Below the pieces are notes generated by a model, which was given only the letters and a program-made list of their open reading frames with translations, searched no databases and had not been told where the DNA came from. This document shows, piece by piece, positions 1 through 8,942 of a stretch of DNA of 64,000 nucleotides; the first letter of the stretch is position 1; the number at the start of each line of letters is the position of its first letter. The stretch comes from Autumnicola lenta (GTDB lineage Bacteria; Bacteroidota; Bacteroidia; Flavobacteriales; Flavobacteriaceae): assembly GCF_031846515.1 (NCBI RefSeq), contig NZ_JAVRHO010000009.1, positions 1 through 64,000 of the forward strand. Direction: 5' to 3'. Position numbers and translations under genes: made by a program.

Positions 1-1
1 T

Positions 2-43
2 TTTGAAATTGAGCTTTTAGAAGTTGTTGATGCTGTCAATTAA
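2..43 (+). CDS. C-terminal end of a gene, possibly FKBP-type peptidyl-prolyl isomerase (partial)
   Basis: An open frame enters from the left edge and ends at TAA 41-43, giving the last 13 residues FEIELLEVVDAVN. The pattern of alternating hydrophobic residues followed by LLEVV resembles the final beta strand of FKBP-type prolyl isomerases, which often end in F-x-I/V-E-L-L-x-V. So little is visible that the assignment is a guess from that tail alone; any protein could end this way. It is on the opposite strand from the next gene. Confidence 0.35.
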   Translation, partial: FEIELLEVVDAVN

Positions 44-283
44 GTTATAGATATATTGGAAGCCGGGTAGGAATAGAGTTGCTTTAAAGAACATTTTTGT
101 TTTTCTAGTTGACAACGCTCCGGACAATTTTCTCATAAGTCCTAGATCAGTCTATTGTTTGCCAAGATAGGATAGGCAGCATATTTGCTATATGTTTTAT
201 TCATTTTGTCAGTGTAATGCGTTTTTAGATGTCCCGGCATCCAATTTTAAAGCAAGGGTGCCGGAACACTTGTTGTCAATAAA
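44..283. other. Intergenic stretch with no gene seen
   Basis: No start-to-stop frame of convincing composition was found on either strand. The sequence is AT-rich and runs into the repeat-like element at 284-352. A fragment of an older gene cannot be excluded. Confidence 0.5.
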
Positions 284-352
284 ATGTTGAAGTTCGTTCT
301 AATTAAAAATACGCCACCCCGGTATTTGCCATAATTAATTGTTGGCGACCGG
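284..352 (-). repeat. Degenerate intergenic repeat, copy D
   Basis: Read on the minus strand, this follows the stop codon of the 567-residue gene. It contains GGCAAATACCGG (319-330) followed by a TTTTTAATTAGAACGAACTT-like stretch. That order matches copy C (2867-2930), where CCAATGGCGG is followed by a T/A-rich run and TTGTACTTCCAG. The similarity is loose, so copy D is the weakest member of the family. GTTGGCGACC on the plus strand (341-350) flanks it. Confidence 0.35.
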
Positions 353-356
353 ACAA

Positions 357-2060
357 TCAATTTACTTTTCTTAAGTAAATATATTTTTCATTTTCTTTTT
401 TAAAGACATATTCTTTCCAGAAATTTTCATCATTCAAGTTGTAAACAGAAAAGTTCCAATCGGTTAAACTTGAGATTTGTTCTACCACTTTGTCCCCATA
501 GTAGTTAGTATCAACTTCTTTAGGTACAAAATAGACCCATTCATAAATAGCATTCGAATTATTTAATAAAAGAAAATAACGGATAGTTTTCTTGCCATTC
601 TCCTCTTCAATAAGAACTGGGTTTAAACTATATTCTTTATCTTTTGGAAAAATCAAGGAGTGCTTTGATATTTTTGTATAATTCTTAGAATCACTAGACT
701 CTAAACTGTCATATTTCGTTTGCAATATTTTCTTTGCTCTTTCTTCATAAGAATCATTCTCAGCTTCTAAATCTTCAATCATGTTGTCGGCAACAATCTC
801 ATATAGTCCAATATAATCTCGATTATTTATTTCCTCCGTTTTCCAAATATTATCACCGTATTCATCCCATTCAGGATCTTTCTTTAGATCAGGTACTTTT
901 TCAAATAATTTTGTATTCCAAAAGTCTTTATTAAAAGTTGTTGAATTCTCCTTAAAGAAATTCCAATTCTGTAAGTTGTTGAAGTATTGCTTTTTGGCAG
1001 AATCCATATTTGTAGCTTCGAAATAAGTCGCATTAGATTTATCTAAATACCAATGATTCTCAAATTTCACACCTTTTATAATGAAAGCATAAGTTTGGGG
1101 AATATCAAAAATTTCCTTGTCGCTTAATGATTTATCAGTTAAGATGGTAACGTTATTGTCATCATTATGATCGTTTAAAGATTTTAGATTTTGTTTCGAG
1201 CCTTGTTTAATATAAAATGCAACGAATTTCGTGCTGTCACTATTAATCAAAGTTTGATATAAGTCTGAATCTATTCTAAGAGCTGAATTTGTAATTATTT
1301 CTTTTGTAAAATCATTTTTTGAACCTATTTGATAATGTTTATATAAGAGTTCCTTATACCTCAAAAGGCTCAGTTCTTTTTCTCTTTTAAGACTTGGACT
1401 GTTCGATGCGATTATATATAATATTTCATTTAATCCTTGAGAAAGAGCATTGTTTAAAGTGCAACTAACAGATTGATCCTCACAAGCGAATTCGAAACCT
1501 GGATTAGTAGAGTTTCCTATAAATTTTTCTTGAAGAAGAATTGAATCTTGCTTGTGGTCAAATAACTGAAATTCAACTTCGGTATAGCTTTGTCCCTCTT
1601 TTTTAAATGATCTAATCGAAGGGAAATTCAATACATACTGCAGGTTTTTCTTTTTTGCCAATTGTTCAAGATCTTCTCTTGTTCCATTACTTTTTTTATT
1701 GCTAAGTTCTATTAAAAGATTAGGGAACTTCTCAAAGAATATATAAGCCAAAAATTGTTCGGCAATTAGGCTGGTATTATTGTAAAAATTTGATCTCTTA
1801 GAATATTCAATTTCAGCCGCTACCATTCTTTGAATATTCTCAGGCTGATTTTTAAATTCGGGAGAATTTAGATATTCTGTACTCTCTAGAGAATTATTAT
1901 ATTCTTTTAATTTTTCATTTATTTTTGAAATCTCCTCTTTAAAATCCTTTTCATATTTTACTGAGAATGGAGCAAGAATTAAAATTTCGGGTTCATATCT
2001 TTCTTGCCCATAAATTGAAATCGAAAGAAATAGTGCGAATAATAAAATCTTGTTCTTCAC
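357..2060 (-). CDS. Secreted hypothetical protein, 567 residues
   Basis: I do not recognise this protein. The reading frame begins with GTG (2058-2060), directly encoding a clean signal peptide of about 18 residues (basic MKNK, then a hydrophobic core, ending near YGQ), so export to the periplasm or outer membrane is likely. The rest is hydrophilic, rich in Lys, Glu, Asn and Asp, and has no membrane segment or lipobox. A cysteine pair occurs around residues 190-200 (ACEDQSVSC). No catalytic motif is obvious. It is the last gene of the minus-strand accessory block and is separated from the upstream gene by repeat copy A, which suggests an independent cassette-like unit. Low GC and Asn/Lys-rich composition differ from the core genes after 10 kb and fit acquired DNA. 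Confidence 0.7.
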   Translation of the reverse strand: MKNKILLFALFLSISIYGQERYEPEILILAPFSVKYEKDFKEEISKINEKLKEYNNSLESTEYLNSPEFKNQPENIQRMVAAEIEYSKRSNFYNNTSLIAEQFLAYIFFEKFPNLLIELSNKKSNGTREDLEQLAKKKNLQYVLNFPSIRSFKKEGQSYTEVEFQLFDHKQDSILLQEKFIGNSTNPGFEFACEDQSVSCTLNNALSQGLNEILYIIASNSPSLKREKELSLLRYKELLYKHYQIGSKNDFTKEIITNSALRIDSDLYQTLINSDSTKFVAFYIKQGSKQNLKSLNDHNDDNNVTILTDKSLSDKEIFDIPQTYAFIIKGVKFENHWYLDKSNATYFEATNMDSAKKQYFNNLQNWNFFKENSTTFNKDFWNTKLFEKVPDLKKDPEWDEYGDNIWKTEEINNRDYIGLYEIVADNMIEDLEAENDSYEERAKKILQTKYDSLESSDSKNYTKISKHSLIFPKDKEYSLNPVLIEEENGKKTIRYFLLLNNSNAIYEWVYFVPKEVDTNYYGDKVVEQISSLTDWNFSVYNLNDENFWKEYVFKKENEKYIYLRKVN

Positions 2061-2110
2061 AGATAATTAGGTTTTGGCACCAATTGTTTTTAATTATTGC
2101 TAATTGGCAG

Positions 2111-2185
2111 AATAGGAGCGCGGATTTGCTTTCTTAACAGCTTTATTTCCTGGTTTCTAAAATTACACTTTTTCGATTTATCTCG
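2111..2185 (-). repeat. Degenerate intergenic repeat, copy A
   Basis: This copy lies between the small membrane protein gene and the 567-residue gene. On the minus strand it reads CGAAAAAGTGTAATTTTAG, AAACCAGGAAATAAA, CTGTTAAGAAAGCAAA and CCGCGCTCCTATTC. Copy B (4102-4200) has CGAAAAAGTTAAATTTTA, AACCAAGAAAGAAAA, TGGTTAAGCCAACA and CCGCGTCCCTACTC in the same order. By eye they match over about 65 bases with small gaps. The restored end of the upstream gene would stop exactly at its left boundary (2186). Confidence 0.55.
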
Positions 2186-2793
2186 TTATAGTGATAAGTT
2201 GTTTTTACCTTCAGTTATCTCTTGAAAAAGTCTTTTACTTTCAGAGTTTTTTGCAGGTGTAAACCATTTATAGTAGTCAAAGATATTATTTCTTAAATGA
2301 TACATAATGATGATTCCTATAATAAGCATAAATGAGTATCCATAATAAGCATAAATGAGTATCCAAAAGTTATATTTTGTAAAATGTACAAGTCAGGATC
2401 ATATTCTGGTAATACTGAAATTTCTTTGAAAGAATTAAAAATGGAAATTATAAACCAAATTATTCCAGGTAGAAAAAATTTGCCATCAAAATTCCAAATA
2501 TTGATGGTGAAGTAAAAGGTTATAATAATAGAAGCAAACAATCTTATATCAAATTCATCAATAAGTTCCAGAACGCTTAATAGTTCAAATGCCAAAAATA
2601 TTCCCCATATACCTGATAATATCAAATGGAGTATCTTATACTTTTTACGATTTGCTAAGGAAGGTTTAGAAGCTAATAAAAGTCGGAGTGAATCATCATC
2701 ATATTGATCTTTAAAATGGTTATATAAATCTGTTTTAGAAACCCCATTTCGAACTCCTTTTTCAAGTTCGATTTTAATTTCTTTTTCTTTCAT
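2186..2793 (-). pseudogene. Small membrane protein gene frameshifted by a 23-bp tandem duplication
   Basis: The present frame runs from ATG 2793 to a TAG at 2317 and gives 158 residues. A longer frame upstream would begin with TTG at 2814, but ATG 2793 (MKEKEIKIELEKG) is the natural start. The N-terminal 50 residues are charged, followed by hydrophobic segments near residues 53-75, 85-102 and 106-125. The last residues MDTHLCLL arise from a 23-bp direct duplication (2321-2365). Removing one copy restores the frame: LMLI-type residues continue into IGIIIMYHLRNN and run 44 codons to TAA at 2186, completing a fourth membrane segment and a cytoplasmic tail. Function unknown. The truncated product may still be made. 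Confidence 0.65.
2321..2365. repeat. 23-bp tandem duplication inside a coding region
   Basis: The unit occupies 2321-2343 and is repeated at 2344-2365/2366, beginning AATAAGCATAAATGAGTATC in both copies. The copies are identical, which suggests a recent slip. As 23 is not a multiple of three, it shifts the reading frame of the overlapping minus-strand gene. Confidence 0.9.
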
Positions 2794-2866
2794 GGATTTG
2801 TGTGATAATTGCAACTAAAGGCCTTGTTCCTGTCAAGGTGCCGCAAAAGGTGCTCAGATATGTAGC

Positions 2867-2930
2867 CGTAACTTTTTGCTTTTTGGTTTCTGGAAGTACA
2901 ATTTTTAATTAAAATCCGCCATTGGCCATT
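2867..2930 (-). repeat. Degenerate intergenic repeat, copy C
   Basis: On the minus strand it contains AATGGCCAATGGCGG, a T/A-rich run, then TTGTACTTCCAG, AAACCAAAAAGCAAAAAG and TTACGGC. The CAAATGGCGG core and the AAACCA/AAG/AAAA blocks recur in copy B in the same order and spacing. It separates the lipoprotein gene at 3017-3895 from the broken membrane protein gene. Confidence 0.5.
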
Positions 2931-3016
2931 AATCGATGTTAAAAACCGGAAAAGCAACACACAATTGAGAATTTAGTCAATGTTGTACAATTTTAGATTC
3001 TTACCCATCCTGGTTT

Positions 3017-3895
3017 TTAGTAATAAGTAAATTGGTATGTGTAACTTTGAAAAATAGAATTATCTGCGGTACTCCATTTTCTATTTAAACTAACTGGATA
3101 ATCTTCTTCATTAAATTCATAATTGTATTCCACGTATCCCACTTTTTCATTAGAATCACTATTAAACTCTTCTGCTGATGTTACATTATTTTGAGAAGAA
3201 TAATTATAGATGTTTCTGAAATAAACTGGTTTAAGATTTCTATAAGGGTGAAATGTATTGTCATGTGTATAGGTAAGATAAGTGGGCCCAAATATATTGC
3301 TGGTATCCTCCATTCTAGTTAAATTTCCTTTAGAATCATATTCCATAGTTATAGTGCCATCAATATATTCCAGGCTTTCACAAGATGCCGTTTCCTGATA
3401 GTCATGCTGGTATTTAATTACCTTAGTTACCTGGCCAGAGGAATTATATTCAAATTCAACTTTGTCTACTGTAGGATCTGGAAAAAAACTTTCATCTTCT
3501 CCGGTTACAAATACATTAGTACAACTCCGGACGATCTCATCACCTTCATAGATTAATATGGTATTCTCTTCTCTTTGATCACCAAACGGACTTAATAGTG
3601 ACAACGTATATGATTCCATTCTTCCATTATCATCATAAAAATATTCAAAAGTCCCAATTCCTTCATAGACAGAATTAACGTCGATTTTTGAAATGTTTCC
3701 ATCCGAATTGTAGTAAAAGTTTGTTTCCTTTTCCAGGATTCCAAAAGAATATTCTTTTTCAGATTTCAGGAGATTACCTTCAGAAGGTATCGGTTCAGGA
3801 TCATTCGGACTGTCTGAAGAACAGGAAGAAATTAAAATTAGAAATATTAATAACAGACCCTTACTTATGATTTTTTTGATTAGAGAATATGACAT
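3017..3895 (-). CDS. Lipoprotein with YD-like repeats, 292 residues
   Basis: The N-terminus is a lipoprotein signal: basic start, hydrophobic core and lipobox LISSC with the lipidated cysteine at residue 25, followed by a Ser/Asp/Pro-rich linker. The body carries several short repeats of the form Y-x-x-D/S-x-G-x-[IVL]-[ST]-[KR] (YYNSDGNISKI, YDDNGRMES, YNSSGQVTKV, YDSKGNLTRM). These resemble the beta-hairpin strands of RHS/YD-repeat and DUF4595-like flavobacterial lipoproteins. It would be an outer-membrane-anchored protein; its ligand is not known. It stands alone between repeat copies B and C, in the same orientation as its neighbours. The family assignment comes from repeat pattern only; that it is a real lipoprotein gene is well supported. 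Confidence 0.75.
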   Translation of the reverse strand: MSYSLIKKIISKGLLLIFLILISSCSSDSPNDPEPIPSEGNLLKSEKEYSFGILEKETNFYYNSDGNISKIDVNSVYEGIGTFEYFYDDNGRMESYTLSLLSPFGDQREENTILIYEGDEIVRSCTNVFVTGEDESFFPDPTVDKVEFEYNSSGQVTKVIKYQHDYQETASCESLEYIDGTITMEYDSKGNLTRMEDTSNIFGPTYLTYTHDNTFHPYRNLKPVYFRNIYNYSSQNNVTSAEEFNSDSNEKVGYVEYNYEFNEEDYPVSLNRKWSTADNSIFQSYTYQFTYY

Positions 3896-4101
3896 TAGCT
3901 TGATGATTGATTAAATAACAGGAATAATTAGTTAAATATAGTTAAAACATTAATCATGGAATCAGTGAATTTTGGAAAAGTACCCTGTGCTATACCTAAA
4001 AAATTTTTATGTTGAAATTTGAATTCAATGTTTATATCTATTAGATGCCGAAAGCTCTCTGTTTCTAGTTTATGATGTTTACGGGTATGGAGAATTTTGG
4101 G

Positions 4102-4200
4102 AGTAGGGACGCGGGACTGTTGGCTTAACCATTTTCTTTCTTGGTTAAAATTTAACTTTTTCGACAAGACCCGCCATTTGCGATATACGTAGTTACCCAC
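4102..4200 (-). repeat. Degenerate intergenic repeat, copy B (best preserved)
   Basis: On the minus strand this reads GTGGGTAACTACGTATATCG, then CAAATGGCGG (4171-4180), TCTTGTCGAAAAAGTT, AACCAAGAAAGAAAA and CCCGCGTCCCTACTCC. It shares ordered blocks with copies A and C. From memory, spacer sequences of the form CAAATGGCGG followed by an AAAAAGTT/AACCA stretch are common between genes in Bacteroidota accessory regions; I cannot check that here. A 90-codon open frame across it (3928-4200) is a by-product of its composition. Confidence 0.55.
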
Positions 4201-4332
4201 AGGCTTTTTGCGTTCTGTTTTTCAAATAGTGTTCTTTCTCGTTTGCTGTGATTTGTGCGGTGGGCAAGGCATACTCTTTTGCAATTTTGGGTGGCGTGGT
4301 GGCTGTGAGCGAATTGCAAATGTGTATGGCTT
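4201..4332 (-). other. Spacer downstream of res, part of the repeat unit
   Basis: On the minus strand, immediately after the res stop codon, the spacer reads GCCAACGCTAAAAGCC and ATTTGCAATTCGCTCACAGC before reaching copy B. The words TTGCAATT / AATTGCAAA (near 4281 and 4312) form an imperfect inverted pair around GGGTGGCGTGGTGGC. It looks like the second half of the same composite spacer. No gene is visible. Confidence 0.45.
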
Positions 4333-7152
4333 TTAGCGTTGGCTTTGTTCTAAATAATTATCAATGGTTATTAATATTTTGTCTGGTGTCAACAAATCTT
4401 TAGGATTGCTACCGATAGAGTGCGGGATATATTTTTCATTTTTTAATTCCGAGATAATATTTGCTTTTGCATTGCCTTTGCCTGAATGATGAAAAATTTG
4501 CCCTGTTACAATTAAAGAAAATTTGCTTTGTCCTTTTTGTAAAGAACGTAAAACATTAGTATTTTGAAGTTTGGTATTATTGAAAAATTCGATTTTCCAA
4601 TCTGTAGCAGATAATCCTACTTTTTCAAAATAGTTATTCAATTGTTTGCGTATTAATGCTTGGTCTGAAACTTCTCCAAGGACGCAAATATTAAATGGTT
4701 TTTCAATAGTTAACGTTCTTTTGACTGTATAAGTTGGTTGGATTTCATTTAAAGACCTTGCTAACGTTTCAATATTTTCTTGGGCCTCACTTAATTGCAT
4801 TTCCAAAAGCTCTCGCTTGAACTTTTCATCATTTAACTCGTCTATTGTTTTTTCAAAGTCGGATAACCATTCCAAGTTTTCTTTTTCTTTTTCGGATTGG
4901 TCAATTTTACTTTCAATCAACTTCTTCTGACTTTGATTGTATTTAATTAAACGTTTTTCGAAAGATGATTCAAATGACTCAATGTCTTGGTCTTTCAATG
5001 CAGTAAAAAATGTGGCGTAATCCATTGGCGAAAGCATATAAAACCTAACTTTCTCTTTATTGTTCGCTCTTGTAATATAGTTTTTGCCTGCTTGAAGTTT
5101 TAGGGCATTTTCGGGTTTTAAATCATTATCGTCTTTAATCTCAACTATTATAGTTTCTTTTTTGGTTTTAATTATAAAGTCAGGATAAAAACCGTAATAA
5201 AAACCATTGGTTTTCTTGTATGCGATACCGAAATAACGACTTTCTCTTTCGCCATTCTTAAACCACCAAAGTATATCGTCATCAGTTTTGTCAACTTCTT
5301 CAATAAAATCAATTTCGGGCTGTGAAAAATTTATTTTGCCGTTTTTGTTTTTCTTTACATATAGCTTTTGGTCATTGTAGTTCTTAATTATTGATTTATA
5401 TGAATTTTCAACGATGGCATAATCTGTAAATATGCTAATGCTTTCCGGTATTTCCCAATCTGGATTAGAAACCACTTCATCTTCTCTTGTGGGAAGGTTT
5501 GCATAAAGGTCTTTAGCTTGCTCCAATAATTTTCTAATTCTCGGATTATTGCTACGGTTCATTACGATTAGCGCAATTTTATCTTCATCGCCAATATTAT
5601 AAGCGTGTTTGAACCAAGTACGTATTGAAGATTTAATTACGAGGACAGAACGAGCGATGGAATAAGGCTTTGCCATTTCTGCGCAAAAATCTGTATAACT
5701 TGAAGCAATATCATTGATGTCCTTTCTAATGCTTTTACTGTCGCTAAATTCAACTTCTTGTTTGGAATCTTTGTCAATACCTTTAACTACGCCTTCCAAT
5801 CCCACATTTTTATGAATTTCTTTTATGTTTGGATTGATTTCGGATTTGGTATCGAGTTCTTTTGCTGAGTCCAATAAACATTTTCTAAAGGCACCTGATA
5901 ATCTTGTAAGTTCTCTTTTTCTGCGAATGAATTCGCTCGTGAGTTTTATAGGTTTGGTATTGATGTTTTCATCCCTTTCCATTGGAAGGTCGCTAACGTA
6001 ATTGTTTGCAAGTTCCTGAACAATTTCAAAATTATCTGATGCCGAATAAATGTAGCCATAATTTAATTCGGGATGTGTAATGTAATGCTTTTGTTCTGGC
6101 ATACGCATTATACGACCCAAGGTTTGAATATTAAAACTGTAACGCTCCTGTTTCCATTCACGTTGCAAAAATATCAATGATGCTCTTGGGCAATCCCAAC
6201 CAAGTGCAATGGCCTCTTTAAATATTAACACATCAATTGGACTGTTACCTGGTTTAACCTTTTCATCAAGCTCTTTAATATCAACCCCTGAAATTCTTAT
6301 TTCAAGGTTCCCGTTTGCAATGGTAATGCTATGGTCTGCCAATAAACCAATAATATAATCTTCTGGATTTGAACTGTCTGTTTGTTTTTTATTGGGAATT
6401 TGTATTAAAAGCAAGGGATTTATGTCAGTACCTTCCTTTTCATAAAAATGCTTGAGTTGTTTTCTTTTTTTGAGAGCTACTTCCAACAAGTCTTTATTCT
6501 CGCGAATGCTTTTGCTATTAGGATTTATCCTAACCTCGCTTTTAATCATACCTTGTGCTATGACCTTTGCTAATGGAATATCTATTAATGTTCCATTAAT
6601 ATTTGACGGCGTAGCCGTCATTTCTACAATAAGTGTTGGGTTTACTTCTTCAATTACTTCTTTGGCTTTGTCTGTACTTGCCGTTCTATGGCTTTCGTCA
6701 ATTATAAGTATAATTTCCCTGCCTTCTTCTTTGGTGTTTTGGACTACGGAGTGAAGATTCCAGTCCAACTCATTTTCTAAACGAAAAGAATTGTTTTTTT
6801 TAATTAAACTGTCCCAATTAATGAATACAATTTCGTTTTCTTCAATCACATTATTTTGTAAATCATCAATTGTAATACAATCCAATAATTTTTCATCCTC
6901 TAAATATCGAGTGAGACTTTCCCGACTTTGTTCGTGCAGTGAATTTACGGATAGCCAAATAAATGAATATGATTTTGTGGCTTGTTCCTTTACAATTTTG
7001 GTCAATGCTTGTGAAATCATATAGGTTTTGCCCGAGCCCGTTGGGGCTTTGAATACTATTGCACCTTGTTCTCTGTACTCATCATTTAAAAGTTCGACTG
7101 CGGTGGCTGAAATTTTATCTTTATATTCCTGTTGATACGCTATATGCTTCAT
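4333..7152 (-). CDS. res: Type III restriction enzyme, helicase-nuclease subunit (Res)
   Basis: This 939-residue protein is the motor and cutting subunit of a type III restriction-modification system, which cleaves DNA lacking methylation by its Mod partner. Superfamily 2 helicase motifs are visible: Walker A APTGSGKT (36-43), Walker B IDESHR (about 151-156), motif III TATPS (179-183), and motif VI TLGRIMRMPEQ in the second RecA-like domain. A PD-(D/E)xK nuclease core, YPDFIIK followed by VEIKDD, sits near residues 657-676. Its ATG overlaps the final TGA of the mod frame (ATGA), the usual translational coupling. Because mod now stops 95 codons earlier, coupling should be weakened. All motifs look intact. 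Length is normal for Res (about 900-1000). Confidence 0.92.
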   Translation of the reverse strand: MKHIAYQQEYKDKISATAVELLNDEYREQGAIVFKAPTGSGKTYMISQALTKIVKEQATKSYSFIWLSVNSLHEQSRESLTRYLEDEKLLDCITIDDLQNNVIEENEIVFINWDSLIKKNNSFRLENELDWNLHSVVQNTKEEGREIILIIDESHRTASTDKAKEVIEEVNPTLIVEMTATPSNINGTLIDIPLAKVIAQGMIKSEVRINPNSKSIRENKDLLEVALKKRKQLKHFYEKEGTDINPLLLIQIPNKKQTDSSNPEDYIIGLLADHSITIANGNLEIRISGVDIKELDEKVKPGNSPIDVLIFKEAIALGWDCPRASLIFLQREWKQERYSFNIQTLGRIMRMPEQKHYITHPELNYGYIYSASDNFEIVQELANNYVSDLPMERDENINTKPIKLTSEFIRRKRELTRLSGAFRKCLLDSAKELDTKSEINPNIKEIHKNVGLEGVVKGIDKDSKQEVEFSDSKSIRKDINDIASSYTDFCAEMAKPYSIARSVLVIKSSIRTWFKHAYNIGDEDKIALIVMNRSNNPRIRKLLEQAKDLYANLPTREDEVVSNPDWEIPESISIFTDYAIVENSYKSIIKNYNDQKLYVKKNKNGKINFSQPEIDFIEEVDKTDDDILWWFKNGERESRYFGIAYKKTNGFYYGFYPDFIIKTKKETIIVEIKDDNDLKPENALKLQAGKNYITRANNKEKVRFYMLSPMDYATFFTALKDQDIESFESSFEKRLIKYNQSQKKLIESKIDQSEKEKENLEWLSDFEKTIDELNDEKFKRELLEMQLSEAQENIETLARSLNEIQPTYTVKRTLTIEKPFNICVLGEVSDQALIRKQLNNYFEKVGLSATDWKIEFFNNTKLQNTNVLRSLQKGQSKFSLIVTGQIFHHSGKGNAKANIISELKNEKYIPHSIGSNPKDLLTPDKILITIDNYLEQSQR

Positions 7153-8942
7153 TTATTCTTCAATTTTGCAATTTTCCGATATACGTTTAATATGGCCTCT
7201 GGAATAGGTTTGACTTTAAATGGCTTGTTTAGTGTTTCAAAATCTTCCTCCATATAATTGTGGTCATAGCTGAACACAAATATTATTATTTCAGATGTGT
7301 GTTTTAGTTTGTTTAAAAAGTCGCAACAGCTTCCTATGTAATCTTCATCATAAATAATTGCTGTGTGCTTGTTCTTGTTTCTGAAAATCGCATATTCTTT
7401 TTGTTTCGATTTTTGATGTACAGTTTCAAAGGTGTTTTATGCAATACAAAGTAGTTCGGTGCTTTTTGCGACAAGATTTCTTTTGTCATTATCGGTTAAT
7501 ACAATTGGTACATAATCTGTTTTGAAGTATTTTAAATTAGCAGGAATGCCCCTAACATCATTGTATCCATTTATTACCCTTTGTAATCTTGGATAGGTAA
7601 CTTCTTCACAGATATTGTTCTCGTTGTTTGTGCAGAGAATACACTGTCTTTGACCTTCATCCATTTTATTTAATTCTATTACTGCCTGTCCTGTTGTTCC
7701 GCTACCTGCAAAAAAATCAAGTATAATGGCATCTTTTTTGCCCGTAAGAAATAAAATATCTTTAATTAATTCTATAGGTTTTGGATTGTTAAAAGCCTCA
7801 TATCCTAAAATTTCCTTTAATTGATTTGTTCCGTTACCACTACTATATTCTGGTCTATAAAGAACTGATTTTGGTTTTTTAGAAGGTAAATTGCCAAGTT
7901 TTGGTCTTTGTTTTTTGTTTAAAGTGATGCCATTTTTTGTTCGAGTAACAATAACATCTTTAATGTGTGTTTGAAATTTGTGGTCGTAACCCCAAGTCCA
8001 TCTCAACAGTTCGTTTTTAGAATTAATTGGAAGAACAACTTCGAATCCTTTATTCTTATATTTTTCGATTAAAAGTTTTACAAAATCATCATCAAATGTA
8101 TCTGTATTCTTATCATATATTTTTGAATGCTCTTCTTCTTGGATTAGAGATACTTTGTCATCTTTAATTAATAATGGAAAATACATTTGTTCCCTGTCTT
8201 CTCTATATTTTTCCTTTCCGTCTGCTAATATTCCTCTTCCTTTTTTGTAAGGACCTTTTTCATCGTTTGACCACAAATCGTCAGAATCTTCCTCAACATC
8301 AAACTCTAAAATTGTTGCTTTAGATTTTACTTTTGCATAAAACAATGTGTATTCGTGGGTACCAGCAAAGCCAAATTGGTCTTGGTTGCCCTTTAAATTC
8401 ATAATTGTTGGCACAGTTCCAATATGATTGAGTTCTCCAAATATTTTATCGCAGAGCAGTTTAAGATTAAAAACCTCGTTATCGTCAATAGATATAGCAA
8501 TAATGCCTGTGTCTTTTAAAAGGTTTTTAGCTAAACGCAGTCTTTTATTCATAAAAGAAAGCCAAGTGCTATGACGAAATCTATCTTCTTTTTTTATGAA
8601 TCTGTCATTATAACGAAAATCGGTTTTACCTGCTTTATCAGTTTTTCCCGTATTATAAGGCGGGTCAATATATATGACATCTATACCTTTTTTATGAGTA
8701 AAATTGAGTGTGTATAATGTGTGGTAATTGTCGCCTTCGAAGATGAAATGGGTTGGTTTTTCAGGGTCTTTTTTTATTTCTTTTTTTTTGTCCTCGACCA
8801 AAACTGGCAATTCCTTTTCGCAACGGTCTGCAATTTTTTCTGGTTTGTCCTCCCAAACCAAGCCATATCCTTTTTTTTCAAGTTTTTCTAATTTGGCAAT
8901 TAGTTGTTCTTTAGAGTAATTTTCGTATTTGGTCTTGGCCAT
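7149..8942 (-). pseudogene. mod: Type III DNA methyltransferase (Mod), interrupted by an in-frame TAA
   Basis: The first part (8942-7437, 501 residues) has the N6-adenine methyltransferase signatures DPPYNTG (93-99) and FFAGSGTTGQAV (about 405-416), in the order of beta-class enzymes. It would bind S-adenosylmethionine and methylate the site that Res recognises. After LLCIA comes TAA at 7437-7439. The same frame then stays open for 95 codons (NTFETVHQKSKQKEY to KIAKLKNK) and ends in TGA overlapping the res ATG. Without the stop the protein would be about 597 residues, typical for Mod. One base change (for example GAA to TAA) explains it. Catalytic motifs lie before the stop, so the short form might retain some activity, but the C-terminal region needed in Mod for subunit contacts would be lost. 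Readthrough or a sequencing error are alternatives. Confidence 0.85.

Noticed and set aside
734..934. Open frames antisense to the secreted 567-residue protein and to other genes throughout
   Set aside because: They overlap well-supported genes on the other strand and show no coding character.
3928..4200. 90-codon open frame on the minus strand
   Set aside because: It covers repeat copy B, has no family resemblance or signal peptide, and its sequence is explained by the repeat.
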